Origin: a virus
Direction: 5' to 3' (one strand)
Length of the DNA: 44,572 nucleotides
Virus record (IMG/VR): IMGVR_UViG_3300009370_001180
Coordinates: 1 to 44,572 of that record
Position numbers and translations under genes: made by a program. Positions 23,336 through 31,972 of the stretch are shown here, piece by piece. Numbering within the stretch: the first letter of the stretch is position 1; every line of letters begins with the position of its first letter. Under the pieces are notes generated by a model. That model was not told the DNA's origin, did no database searches, and saw only the letters and a program-made list of their open reading frames with translations.

Positions 23336-24254
23336 TGTTTAACCTTGCTAGTTTAATCATAACACTTGCTAAATTTATTTCAGGATCAGCAACAAATGAA
23401 TGATCTACTAATCCCTGCTTAATAATTAGCACTGCTTTGTCTTGTAGCTCATCTTCTTTGGATATTATTTCTAAATTATCATACAACCATCTGTATATTT
23501 CTTCACATTCTTCGGGCCTTGCTTGACTACATACTAATTTTCTTGCTTCGTTTATTTTACCTGCTTTAAACAGCTCAACCATTTGTAATCTATAATCTTG
23601 TTGTCCTGAATCTCCACTTGTTGGTGGCATAAGTTTGCCATCTCTGCAATTTTGCTGTATCATATTAATACATTTTCTTAAATCAGGATATGTTGCTTTT
23701 ACATAAGTGTCTAGAGTTTCAATGTCTTGTTCAGTTTGTTCAGAAATTAATATTTCTGCTACCCTTGCTGTAAATTCTGTTTTGTCAATTACTTCCATAT
23801 GGAAACCTTGACATCTACTATGAAGTGCCGGAATAATTCTATTTGGATAATTGCAAGTTATTATAAATCTTGCTGAAGTATGATATGTTTCCATTACACC
23901 ACGTAATGCCGCTTGTCCATTTGGACTCATATAGTCTGCTTCATCAAGTAATACATATTTGTATGCACCAAATGGCATAATTTGTACAAAGTTATTAATT
24001 TTTTCTCTTACAATATCTACAGAATTTTCTCTAGAAGCATTTATTTCTAATATATCATAACTGCTTACTTCAAGTTCGTTGAATAATACTTTTGCAAGTG
24101 TAGTTTTACCAACACCAGGTGCACCACTTAATAATAAATGTGGAATTGCTTTATCATTTATCCAAGATTGTATTTGTTGTCGTTGTGCTTCATCACGAAC
24201 AACATATTCTTTTAATGTTTTTGGTCTATACTTCTCTACCCAAAGTTCTTTCAT
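23328..24254 (-). CDS. 44: Sliding-clamp loader large subunit (T4 gp44-like)
   Basis: A 308-residue AAA+ ATPase that opens the sliding clamp and loads it on DNA. It has a WVEKYRPKTL start typical of gp44/RFC-small subunits, Walker A GAPGVGKTT (about 44-52), Walker B LLDEADYM (about 101-108), the sensor 1 segment ITCNYPNRI and the arginine-finger SRC motif (HSRC, about 144). It is essential for phage replication. It is preceded by a sigma-70 promoter whose -10 lies 6 bases from the ATG. The sliding clamp (gp45) and small loader subunit are not in this window. Confidence 0.95.
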   Translation of the reverse strand: MKELWVEKYRPKTLKEYVVRDEAQRQQIQSWINDKAIPHLLLSGAPGVGKTTLAKVLFNELEVSSYDILEINASRENSVDIVREKINNFVQIMPFGAYKYVLLDEADYMSPNGQAALRGVMETYHTSARFIITCNYPNRIIPALHSRCQGFHMEVIDKTEFTARVAEILISEQTEQDIETLDTYVKATYPDLRKCINMIQQNCRDGKLMPPTSGDSGQQDYRLQMVELFKAGKINEARKLVCSQARPEECEEIYRWLYDNLEIISKEDELQDKAVLIIKQGLVDHSFVADPEINLASVMIKLARLNNG

Positions 24255-24260
24255 ATAGTA

Positions 24261-24289
24261 ATAATATATAAATTATTGTTAATTGTCAA
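24261..24289 (-). promoter_or_regulatory. Sigma-70 early promoter for the clamp loader
   Basis: On the minus strand, TTGACA (24284-24289), 17 bases, TATTAT (24261-24266). The -10 ends 6 bases before ATG 24254, predicting a leaderless transcript. The -35 overlaps the end of the ParB-like gene. Confidence 0.82.
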
Positions 24290-24672
24290 TCTTTGTAGAA
24301 TGCCCATTCTCCTATAATTTCACTGCATTCTAATTTAAATCCATATTGACGATCGATATCTCGTAAAATTTTATTTGCTTTAGCCATGCTTAATCCTATA
24401 TCTGCTGGTAATGGTAGTGCTTCGATTTCTTTTTCTTTCATTGCTTTTGCCGCCTGTACTCTATGCCATCCATCTGTTAATAGAAAGTAACCAGAATCTT
24501 TTATAGGTGTTACAAGTATTGGATCCAACGGCTCTGATTGTTTTTTTAGTTTGTTTATCCAACCTCTTTTTTCTTTGTTGAGTGGTCGTTTTGCACCCAA
24601 CCCTAGTTCGGCCATTGTGACAAGTTTGTCTATAGGCACAAACATTCTTTTAAGTTTAATTTTTTTAGTCAT
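24286..24672 (-). CDS. ParB/sulfiredoxin-like nuclease-fold protein
   Basis: A 128-residue protein with a ParB N-terminal-like core: the strand-helix region MFVPIDKLVTMAELG, then LDPILVTPIKDSGYFLLTDGWHRVQAAKAM, where TDGWHRVQA matches the ParB xDGxHRxxA motif. It ends CSEIIGEWAFYKD. ParB-like domains bind CTP or cleave ATP/DNA in phages, but the activity here is not known. It overlaps the GroES-like gene by 8 bases, so it is co-expressed with it. Confidence 0.78.
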   Translation of the reverse strand: MTKKIKLKRMFVPIDKLVTMAELGLGAKRPLNKEKRGWINKLKKQSEPLDPILVTPIKDSGYFLLTDGWHRVQAAKAMKEKEIEALPLPADIGLSMAKANKILRDIDRQYGFKLECSEIIGEWAFYKD

Positions 24673-25108
24673 TGCCGGGAAGTTTAGTCATTTGTTGGTG
24701 TCCACCTGTGTTGACATATCCGGCTTGTTTTCTATTTTGTTCTGGCTCTTCGTCTGATACAAGCAAGATATCGTTTTCGTCAATCATTCTTACTTCTAAT
24801 TCAATACCGTTTTTAGCAACTTTGAATGCTCTAGACCAACGACCGTGTGAAACTAATAGCCATTGTCCAATTTTTACATCTTCTTGTTGATTTCCAATAG
24901 CATAAACTTTTGCCCATCTAGGATGAATACCTGATTGTGATCCATCGTCATCTACAAGTATAATACCGCCTTTAGATCTTGTTTCACCGAAGTGCATATC
25001 AGATACTAATACTCTTTTTTTAAGTGGAGTGATATCATGATCAACGGTGTATTGTTTACCGCCATGCGATCCAAATCCTTTTGCTTGTAAGTCCTCTATT
25101 TGTGACAT
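24665..25108 (-). CDS. GroES-like co-chaperonin (T4 gp31 analogue)
   Basis: A 147-residue protein with a GroES-type beta-barrel core: DITPLKKRVLVSDM, then ETRSKGGIILVDDD, then WAKVYAIGNQQEDVKIGQWLLVSHG, and DENDILLVSDEE at the end of the core. The GGIIL segment matches the GroEL-binding hydrophobic tripeptide of the mobile loop (IVL in E. coli GroES). It has N- and C-terminal extensions (about 25 and 35 residues) absent from bacterial GroES. It probably replaces host GroES to fold the phage capsid protein, as T4 gp31 does. It has its own sigma-70 promoter. Confidence 0.82.
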   Translation of the reverse strand: MSQIEDLQAKGFGSHGGKQYTVDHDITPLKKRVLVSDMHFGETRSKGGIILVDDDGSQSGIHPRWAKVYAIGNQQEDVKIGQWLLVSHGRWSRAFKVAKNGIELEVRMIDENDILLVSDEEPEQNRKQAGYVNTGGHQQMTKLPGND

Positions 25109-25114
25109 AGAAGT

Positions 25115-25143
25115 ATTATATAAGATTTATTCTAATCCGTCAA
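25115..25143 (-). promoter_or_regulatory. Sigma-70 early promoter for the groES-like gene
   Basis: On the minus strand, TTGACG (25138-25143), 17 bases, TATAAT (25115-25120). The -10 ends 6 bases before ATG 25108. The -35 lies within the last codons of the preceding gene, the same arrangement as at the clamp loader promoter. Confidence 0.75.
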
Positions 25144-25513
25144 GTGCGGCGTCAATACCTTTTTTCTCAGTGGGAGTTTTTGGTTTAAATGTTTCTACTG
25201 GTTTAGCAGTTGGTTTTGATTCCACTGGAGTCATTTTTTGTACTGGTGTTGGAGGTGTTTTTCTTGGAGGTGTAGGTTTTGCTCTTGCAGGTGTATCATC
25301 AACCTTACCTTTTGGTTGTTCGTAATATGTTTTCATTACTTCTGCTTTTGATGTTACAATTTGTCCATGTGGTCCTAATACATCACCTCTAGCATTAACA
25401 TTCATATTACCAACGGCTCTAACTGTTTCGTTTGCCGTTCGTAATTTTTCAATATCTACCATACGACCTTGCATTGTTCTATACATTCTTTTTCTGGGTG
25501 CTCTTGCTACCAT
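25127..25513 (-). CDS. Low-complexity phage protein, probable virion component
   Basis: A 128-residue basic protein. A compact N-terminal part (MYRTMQGRMVDIEKLRTANE, then VRAVGNMNVNARGDVLGPHG) is followed by a Pro/Lys/Thr-rich disordered tail (TPARAKPTPPRKTPPTPVQ) and a short end LDGLE. The N-terminal pattern resembles a small protein conserved in T4-type marine phages. AGGAG lies in good position before the ATG. It may be a structural or assembly protein, but its place is unknown. Confidence 0.65.
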   Translation of the reverse strand: MVARAPRKRMYRTMQGRMVDIEKLRTANETVRAVGNMNVNARGDVLGPHGQIVTSKAEVMKTYYEQPKGKVDDTPARAKPTPPRKTPPTPVQKMTPVESKPTAKPVETFKPKTPTEKKGIDAALDGLE

Positions 25514-25539
25514 TTTATGCTCCTATTATATTTTACTTA

Positions 25540-26061
25540 TCATCTTAAAAATTCGGCGATATTTAAGTTATATTGCAATGGATTTATCTTATGTACGCCA
25601 ATTAAAAATAAACAAAAACTTGCCACACTACTACCTCTACCCACACCCCATACTATATTGTTTTTTCGTAATGTATCTACAAAGTAGATTAAAAATTGTA
25701 ATACTTTTATAAAGTTTTTCTTTTCAAATAACAAATATTCTTGTTCTACTCTTTTTTTCTCAAAATCGTTTTGACACTTATTCAATAACCATTCCAATAC
25801 ATTTAATTCATAATACTTTTGTGGCATGTGCCAATTAGCAATATTTGTTGCATCAACTTTTGCTGGAGTAGGTCGTTTTGGTACAGTTTGTAATTGTTGT
25901 AGATCAATTCCGGTATTTTTTATGCTGTTATTGTATTGTTCAGTGTCTTCAAAGAATAATTTTGATATATCGAAGTCTGGATTAGTATAGAGTGAATCTA
26001 TTGCATCTTCTTCTGTAAAGATACAATCACCTGTTTCATTTATTTTTATCTTTCCCACCAT
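25540..26061 (-). CDS. DnaE-like fragment with GRGS palm motif
   Basis: A 173-residue protein whose C-terminal about 65 residues resemble part of the bacterial DNA polymerase III alpha subunit (C-family). The key segment is WGVGRGSSVASF (about 138-149), then IGVHKINPLQYNL and IAEFLR, matching the DnaE GPGRGSxxGSL..DPLxxxLLFERFL region. That part precedes the catalytic aspartate pair, and this gene stops (TGA) where those residues would come, so no polymerase active site is present. It overlaps the upstream gene by 26 bases. It may mimic or bind polymerase or nucleotide. Confidence 0.7.
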   Translation of the reverse strand: MVGKIKINETGDCIFTEEDAIDSLYTNPDFDISKLFFEDTEQYNNSIKNTGIDLQQLQTVPKRPTPAKVDATNIANWHMPQKYYELNVLEWLLNKCQNDFEKKRVEQEYLLFEKKNFIKVLQFLIYFVDTLRKNNIVWGVGRGSSVASFCLFLIGVHKINPLQYNLNIAEFLR

Positions 26062-26668
26062 CTAAAACCTTTGGATTAAACTCAAATATTTTAGCATGGG
26101 TTTCGTGCTTCTTGTCAACTGGTATTTTATTATTCCAACTAAAGTGTCCTGTGTATATGCCTTTATCAAGTTCTCTATCATATGTTGCCGTGTCTGCCCT
26201 TAACCACCATGGATCAAAACCTTCATATTTTTTTGAAAACCAATCAGGTGTATCTAATAGTATAAGTTCTTTACTATCTTTGTCAACCGAATATGTAATA
26301 CCATCCCCTTGCCAACTAGAAAGTTCTAATTTATTCACTACAATTACAGAATCTAAAATTGCATTTGCTTTGCAGAAGCATACCGCCGCCATTATTTGAT
26401 CATATGGTGGCTTTGGTAATTCTATAAATCTATTGTTAGATGATTTTTGTAAAGTATGGTAAAGAGGTTCATCTTTCCATGTAGTAATTGTATTCGCCAT
26501 TACCATTTCAAAGAGATTTTTTAATCTATCAAAATATTCTGTTTGTTCTTTTAAATTTGCAGTGTAGGGTGTTATGAAAAGTTTAATACTATATTCGTTT
26601 GCGAATAATTCACCGTCTACAATTATAATTGATTTAAATTTTGTTTTCCAACTAAATGAATTTGGCAT
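26036..26668 (-). CDS. Hypothetical protein
   Basis: A 210-residue soluble protein, rich in aromatic residues (PNSFSWKTKFKSIIIVDGELF, WQGDGITYSVDKD, FDPWWLRADTATYD, YTGHFSWNN). It has no recognised domain. It is directly coupled to the DnaE-like fragment (26-base overlap), which argues for joint function. Confidence 0.65.
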   Translation of the reverse strand: MPNSFSWKTKFKSIIIVDGELFANEYSIKLFITPYTANLKEQTEYFDRLKNLFEMVMANTITTWKDEPLYHTLQKSSNNRFIELPKPPYDQIMAAVCFCKANAILDSVIVVNKLELSSWQGDGITYSVDKDSKELILLDTPDWFSKKYEGFDPWWLRADTATYDRELDKGIYTGHFSWNNKIPVDKKHETHAKIFEFNPKVLDGGKDKNK

Positions 26669-26680
26669 TAAACATACTTA

Positions 26681-26932
26681 CTATTCAATGTTGATTAAAT
26701 CACCTAAATCTGGTTCGCCTCTTGCTTTTTTAAAGTCTTTGTGCCATTGTTCAACTCTTCTTTGTCTAATAGCATCTTGATAAGTTCCAAGTGCATGTTG
26801 TAGTTTTTGTAACATGTCTGGATTTCTGCCTCGTCTAGCAATAGCAACTTTTCTAGAAAGCTCTTTTATTCTTTTGGAGATATCTTCTTCAGATAAATTT
26901 CCGATTTCTTCTTGTAATGGATGAAAATACAT
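26681..26932 (-). CDS. Small helical phage protein
   Basis: An 83-residue, almost fully helical, charged protein starting MYFHPLQEEIGNLSEEDI. It continues with KRIKELSRKVAIARR and HALGTYQDAIRQRRVEQWHK. I recall similar short proteins in marine T4-type phages, without a known role. A strong AGGAGGT Shine-Dalgarno sequence precedes the ATG. Confidence 0.65.
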   Translation of the reverse strand: MYFHPLQEEIGNLSEEDISKRIKELSRKVAIARRGRNPDMLQKLQHALGTYQDAIRQRRVEQWHKDFKKARGEPDLGDLINIE

Positions 26933-26944
26933 TACTACCTCCTA

Positions 26945-27508
26945 TTAGATGTAGTTGTTACCCAATTGGTTCATTAAAATTGTTGTACCTGCATCTGGAG
27001 TTGTAAACTCGTAAACATATCTTCCAGATGTTGGACAAGTTATTGTATTAGAAGAGCCATCTCCACCTAATACTAAACCAGATACTAATACAGCAGTTGG
27101 AATTGTAATCGTGTGTGCTGTAGATGCAAACGTAATATCTAATACAATTCTACCCAGTGTTGCTGTAGCAGGCCAATTGGTAAATGATAATGTTATAGAT
27201 GCATTAGACGTTATAGTTTGGTAATGTCCATTTTGGTGATTTAATGTAATTGCACCACCAGTTGTACCATGTGCGTATACTGTTTCTGATGTATCTTTAA
27301 ATTTTGCTCTAATAACTTCATTATCAGCAAAATCACTTGAAGCGTTTAAGTTTGCTTTGTTTGTTTGTAATGCTTCTATTTCTGTTACTGCTTCAGTAAA
27401 ATTGTTTTTAATTGCACTAAAATTATCTCTAAATCCTTGTGAACTGTTATCCTGTCCTGCTTTAGGATAAGTGCCGTCTACGTTACCTGGTACTATGTTA
27501 CTTGCCAT
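26945..27508 (-). CDS. Tail-fibre-related protein with ANDGTG-like N-terminus
   Basis: A 187-residue protein. The N-terminal DNSSQGFRDNFSAIKNNFTE is a variant of the docking motif shared by the three larger fibre proteins (ANDGTGDxLR..INANFTELY). A short coiled-coil-like helix follows, then a beta-rich C-terminus (HYQTITSNASITLSFTNWPA, HTITIPTAVLVSGLVLG) resembling a fibre tip. It is likely part of the fibre or baseplate periphery. It abuts the large adhesin gene with a one-base TAATG overlap. Confidence 0.75.
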   Translation of the reverse strand: MASNIVPGNVDGTYPKAGQDNSSQGFRDNFSAIKNNFTEAVTEIEALQTNKANLNASSDFADNEVIRAKFKDTSETVYAHGTTGGAITLNHQNGHYQTITSNASITLSFTNWPATATLGRIVLDITFASTAHTITIPTAVLVSGLVLGGDGSSNTITCPTSGRYVYEFTTPDAGTTILMNQLGNNYI

Positions 27509-30009
27509 TAAAATATTCCTTTGCTTCTAAATTTAAGATATTTATCGTTAGCTCTTTCGACTGTAATAATAGTGCCGTCTGACGGTACTTCTTTGGTAAA
27601 AGTAATTGTAGTTTTACTAGTTGAAGTATTATGAGTAAGTTCAATGCCATATTCATGGTCTGCAGATCTTAATTCACCATCAGCAGTTAAATCTGTTGGC
27701 TTTTGGTTATTGTCTGCTGTTACTCCGTCTCCAGCATAAACAATATCACTACCTTCTTTAACCAAAATATCTTCTTCATGTACAATCTCATCTAATTGGA
27801 ATGTAGTAGTTGAGCCATCTGCTGTGAATTTAGCAGGTGTAACTTTGCTTTTACTAACTTGATATCTATCTACAATAAAGTCAATATTTCTAAAAATTAA
27901 TCCTTTATCTTTTATTCTTTTCTTTAACAAAGCAGATGTACCTGCCTTGCAATAACATATAGGTACTGCTAATACAAACCCCAATGGTGCTAGGTCACCT
28001 GATTGTGTTGTTTTCATCCATAAAGGCAAATGGTCCCATTCTTTATGTCCTAAAGTTTTCATTCTACTTCTCATATTTGCAACTGCATTTGGATAAAGTG
28101 TTGCCATATAATCTAAATCTGCTGAAATTTGACCAGCATATGGAACTTTAGAGCCAGACGTGCTAAATGATAATCCGCCAGAGGTTGTAATATTGAAGTC
28201 ATCCATATCAGTAGTTAAATTAACTGTTCCTGCTCTTGGACCTAACATAGGTTTTGCAACATCTGTTCTTAATGAAACCGATGAACTAATTGCTGTACCA
28301 TCATTATTAACAAGTTTGTCTGTCATTTCAAGATAAACAACTTCATATTTTATAATATTGTTTTCTTTTGCAACTGCTGTTTTTAATTCTCCAAAATATA
28401 AAGTTTTTGGAGCATGATTTTGTTCCATTTGTTGTTGGAATGCTGTAAGTGTTTGTGCTTGTAATCCTGCCATCATTAACATTTCAGGATTTAGTTTCAT
28501 TCCAAAATTATTATCCTCTGGTCTGTAAATATATTCAGGAGAATTAATATTTGGATCTTGTGCAATATTATAAAATATATTTTGATCAATAAAAGATGTT
28601 GAATGTCCGGTCATATTACCATATTCAATAGTAGTATATGGTATGTCAATGTTTAATGTAAATTCTTTTGATGTTGCTAATGACTGATATTGGTCACTAA
28701 CCGTAACTGTAAATGTATATGCTCGAGTTGAATCAGTAAAGTCACTTGGATCAATTGTTCCTATTAAATTTCCTTGTGGAGATAATGTTATACCTGTTGG
28801 CAACGATCCAGATGTTAAACTATAAGTTAAAACTCTATTTGTTTCTTCTGCTACTGCTGAAAATGATAATATACTTGGAATATCTGCCGTCAATGTACCA
28901 ATGGTTGCTGGAGTTGTAAATGTAATTCCAATATCAATTTCACCAATTACTTTCATTGTAAATATTTGATCAGTGAACACATTTATTCCAGTTGATACAA
29001 CTCTGTTCGCTCTTATTGTAAATGTATAACTTGTTTCAATAGCGGTCTGTCTTGCCAATGTTCCATATATTTCTCCAGAGCTAATATTAATTGATAAACC
29101 TGAAGGCATAGCACCTGATACGATTGAATATTCTAAATCTGCTTGTAATGGATCAAAATCTTCAACGTCAATTTTAATTACACAGGCGTTGTCATGTCTA
29201 AATGTTCCAAGGGCTGATGCTGTTTTGAAAATTGGTCTTCTATTAGCACTAAAATCAACTGTTAATGCTGAACCCCCTATTTCATTCATGTCTACTGTAA
29301 TTTCTGAATTTGATACTCTCCAATAATCTGCTGTATAAACAAATATTGAATTATTTTGATCTACATAACTTGTACTATCTGAAACTCTTACTATAAAATC
29401 ATAATTTATTGATCTAGATTTTGAAAATACTGTTCTATCGTAAACATAATCATCATAATCTTCTGCATATCCACCTTGTGGTCCATATCGTTCATCTTCT
29501 GTAAGTTGTACTATTCCAGATATTAATCCTGTTGCTGACATAGTAATACCTGGTGGTAATGCACCTTGTACAATTTCATAAACTAACGATTGTCCTGCTC
29601 TTGTATCTGTATCACTTGCCGCTATTTGGAATGATAACGATGATCCATCCAATATCCAATATAAACCAACTCTTGAAGAGTCATCTAACTGGAGTTGTCC
29701 TGATGCAGTTGTAAATGTTGGTGCGTCTGCACCTTCTATATCTAAATAAAAATTTCTATCTGTAATTGTTGTTCCAGCTGTGGCACGTACAACGAAGGTG
29801 TATCTAGTTCTTTTCGAAACCTCAGCTGGAATCCCTGTAAGTAAGCCTGCTGAAGTAAGTTCCATTCCTGAAGGTAGGCTCCCTGCAATTACGGAGTAAG
29901 TGATAGCCGTAGAATCGGCTGTATTCGCTTCTAATTGTAGCGAATATGACACTTGCTCATCAATTGATGCAAGTTTACCTGCTGTGGTTGACCACACTGG
30001 TGTCGACAT
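27508..30009 (-). CDS. Large virion adhesin with four putative Ig (He_PIG) repeats
   Basis: An 833-residue structural protein. Four He_PIG-like cadherin/Ig repeats are marked by GSLPSGMELTSAGLLTGIP, GALPPGITMSATGLISGIV, GAMPSGLSINISSGEIYGT and GSLPTGITLSPQGNLIGTI at intervals of about 100 residues across the first 460 residues. The C-terminal about 350 residues are unrelated, with a YCKAGTSALLKKRIKDKGLIF region and a strand-rich end. It probably binds carbohydrate or protein on the host. A late box at 30031-30038 and GGAG precede the ATG. Confidence 0.8.
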   Translation of the reverse strand: MSTPVWSTTAGKLASIDEQVSYSLQLEANTADSTAITYSVIAGSLPSGMELTSAGLLTGIPAEVSKRTRYTFVVRATAGTTITDRNFYLDIEGADAPTFTTASGQLQLDDSSRVGLYWILDGSSLSFQIAASDTDTRAGQSLVYEIVQGALPPGITMSATGLISGIVQLTEDERYGPQGGYAEDYDDYVYDRTVFSKSRSINYDFIVRVSDSTSYVDQNNSIFVYTADYWRVSNSEITVDMNEIGGSALTVDFSANRRPIFKTASALGTFRHDNACVIKIDVEDFDPLQADLEYSIVSGAMPSGLSINISSGEIYGTLARQTAIETSYTFTIRANRVVSTGINVFTDQIFTMKVIGEIDIGITFTTPATIGTLTADIPSILSFSAVAEETNRVLTYSLTSGSLPTGITLSPQGNLIGTIDPSDFTDSTRAYTFTVTVSDQYQSLATSKEFTLNIDIPYTTIEYGNMTGHSTSFIDQNIFYNIAQDPNINSPEYIYRPEDNNFGMKLNPEMLMMAGLQAQTLTAFQQQMEQNHAPKTLYFGELKTAVAKENNIIKYEVVYLEMTDKLVNNDGTAISSSVSLRTDVAKPMLGPRAGTVNLTTDMDDFNITTSGGLSFSTSGSKVPYAGQISADLDYMATLYPNAVANMRSRMKTLGHKEWDHLPLWMKTTQSGDLAPLGFVLAVPICYCKAGTSALLKKRIKDKGLIFRNIDFIVDRYQVSKSKVTPAKFTADGSTTTFQLDEIVHEEDILVKEGSDIVYAGDGVTADNNQKPTDLTADGELRSADHEYGIELTHNTSTSKTTITFTKEVPSDGTIITVERANDKYLKFRSKGIF

Positions 30010-30030
30010 TAGAACTTACTCCTTCACCAG

Positions 30031-30038
30031 TATTTATT
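30031..30038 (-). promoter_or_regulatory. Late promoter AATAAATA with 21-nt leader
   Basis: Minus-strand AATAAATA lies 21 bases before ATG 30009, with GGAG between. It is the conventional layout and drives the adhesin and following genes. Confidence 0.65.
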
Positions 30039-30053
30039 GAGTTTTAGATACTA

Positions 30054-31916
30054 TTAAGATACAGTAGCACTAAAGCAAGTTGCTGGATTAACACCTGTAA
30101 GGCATCTCATAGTTCCTCTAACGTGCCATTGGTCAGTTGCTATATCAACTAGTTCAAGATAGTCACCTATTTGACCACCTGTTGTACCACCATTAATGGT
30201 GATAGTATCAGTAGCCGCTACTGTTGGAAATGCTGTAACTGCCGTTGCGTCTTCATCTAGGTACATCATGATACCGTCAATAGTGTTATTGGCATCTGGT
30301 GCTTTGATTACATAGGTTGATGTGTTCACAACTGTTACTATGAATTTGTATGTTGCACCTGAACCTGTTGCGTCTGGTAGTGTTAATGTAACTAGTGCAT
30401 TACCACCTACTTCACCAAGTAATAATGTTCTACCTGCGTGTTCTGTTTCTGTAATTGCATCAGTTGCCGTGAAAGTATGTATTGCTGGTTTAAAAGATCC
30501 AGTCAATGTTAATTGTGAAGCAGTAGTTACTACTCCAGTACCGTTAGTTTCAAATACTAAATTTTCGTTAGTTGATCGTTGTGCAATAGTGGCTCCTGTG
30601 CCCATTTCTATACCATAATCGCACCATAGTTCTCCACATAATATTTGTTCAGGTACATGAACATAAGATCCACCCAGTGTGATTATACCTGTACCATTAG
30701 GATTTATGTTTAACGCACCATTTGAATTTGTTGCTATAATACCGTTTCCGTTTATTGCAACGTTGTCAACATCCATTCTACCTGTAACAACAACGTCACC
30801 TGTAATAGTTTGTCCAATAGTTGTCATTGCTGATGCAACATTAACAACACCTGTACTATTTGCTGAAAGGTCTAAGTTAGCATTTGAGGCATTTGTTGTA
30901 ATTGCATGATCTTTAATTCTTACATAGTCAATATCTGATTGTCCTGTAACTGTGTGTGTTCCAGTTGTAGTAATATCTGCTGTTGTTAGTGTTCCAGTTA
31001 TTCCTAAAGTAGTACTAAATGTTCCTGCTCCTGTTACGGCTAGTGTACTACCATCAAAAGTTAAGTTTGCTTCACCTTGGAATGCATGAGCACCTGTTAC
31101 TGTTGTAATAGTATTATTAGTTGAACCTGTTAATACTGCTTTTGTATCTGCATATGCTTTTATTGATTGTTGTGTAGCAAGTTGTGTTGCTGAATTTGTT
31201 CCCATAGCATCTTCATCTAAGATACCTGTTACAGTTGCACCTGTTGCCAATGTTACACTTGTTCCTAAAGTTGCCGCACCGTTAACTTGTAATGCTTCTG
31301 CTATTGTAATTTGAGATGAATCTGCCGCACTTAAAGTTGTACCACTAACTGTTACTGCACCTACTACAACATTACCTGTTCCACCTGGTTGAATTGATAT
31401 ATGACTGTTTGAAGGTGAGGTTATTGTGTTATCATTAAAAGTTAAATTTTCAATAATGACACCACCTGTTGCATTTCCAGTTATAGTTACGTCACCGTTT
31501 GTAACTGTGCTTGTTAATGTTGTACCATCAATTTGTAATTGGTCTGCTTCAAATACACCAGTTACTTTTGTTTGGTCACCTGCACCATCACCAAGGTTAA
31601 TGTTTCCATTTGCAAAAATATTTCCTGTTGCTGTTAAACTTCCTGTAACATTAGTTGTTCCTTCAAGCTCAACTGTACCTGTTCCGTTAGGAATAATTCT
31701 AATATTTTCGTTTGATCTTGCTGATGTAATATTAAATCCGTTTATATCTAGATTACCACCTAATTGGGGTGATGTATCATCTAGTATATCATTTGCTTCG
31801 GCAGTATCGCCGTATAATTCTGTAAAATTTGCATTTATCTTTGTAAATGCTGTTCTTAATGGATCACCTGTACCGTCATTTGCTGATGAACCTATGCTAA
31901 CTGTTTGTTGTGCCAT
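30054..31916 (-). CDS. Tail fibre protein with repeated SN..NGTG modules
   Basis: A 620-residue protein. The N-terminal docking motif GSSANDGTGDPLRTAFTKIN (then ANFTELY) is followed by repeats built on the pattern SNxNxxIxPNGTGxVxLxG, each about 20-30 residues with a DSxQITIAEALQVNG-like spacer. The C-terminal about 120 residues are a distinct domain (NALVTLTLPDATGSGATYKF, DYLELVDIATDQWHVRG). It is an elongated trimeric-type fibre with a distal tip. AGGAG and a late box at 31939-31946 precede it. The repeats recur in the next two genes. Confidence 0.82.
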   Translation of the reverse strand: MAQQTVSIGSSANDGTGDPLRTAFTKINANFTELYGDTAEANDILDDTSPQLGGNLDINGFNITSARSNENIRIIPNGTGTVELEGTTNVTGSLTATGNIFANGNINLGDGAGDQTKVTGVFEADQLQIDGTTLTSTVTNGDVTITGNATGGVIIENLTFNDNTITSPSNSHISIQPGGTGNVVVGAVTVSGTTLSAADSSQITIAEALQVNGAATLGTSVTLATGATVTGILDEDAMGTNSATQLATQQSIKAYADTKAVLTGSTNNTITTVTGAHAFQGEANLTFDGSTLAVTGAGTFSTTLGITGTLTTADITTTGTHTVTGQSDIDYVRIKDHAITTNASNANLDLSANSTGVVNVASAMTTIGQTITGDVVVTGRMDVDNVAINGNGIIATNSNGALNINPNGTGIITLGGSYVHVPEQILCGELWCDYGIEMGTGATIAQRSTNENLVFETNGTGVVTTASQLTLTGSFKPAIHTFTATDAITETEHAGRTLLLGEVGGNALVTLTLPDATGSGATYKFIVTVVNTSTYVIKAPDANNTIDGIMMYLDEDATAVTAFPTVAATDTITINGGTTGGQIGDYLELVDIATDQWHVRGTMRCLTGVNPATCFSATVS

Positions 31917-31938
31917 GTTTTAAATCTCCTAATATGAT

Positions 31939-31946
31939 TATTTATT
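31939..31946 (-). promoter_or_regulatory. Late promoter AATAAATA with 22-nt leader
   Basis: Minus-strand AATAAATA lies 22 bases before ATG 31916, with AGGAG between. Normal late promoter plus ribosome-binding-site spacing. Confidence 0.65.
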
Positions 31947-31972
31947 AGAAATTTTATAAACCGAATGTAATT

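Noticed and set aside
24286-24330. EIIGEW at the C-terminus of the ParB-like protein, resembling the MRINEIIGEW tag
   Set aside because: It is at the wrong end of the protein, the gene is early, and the match is six residues; treated as chance.
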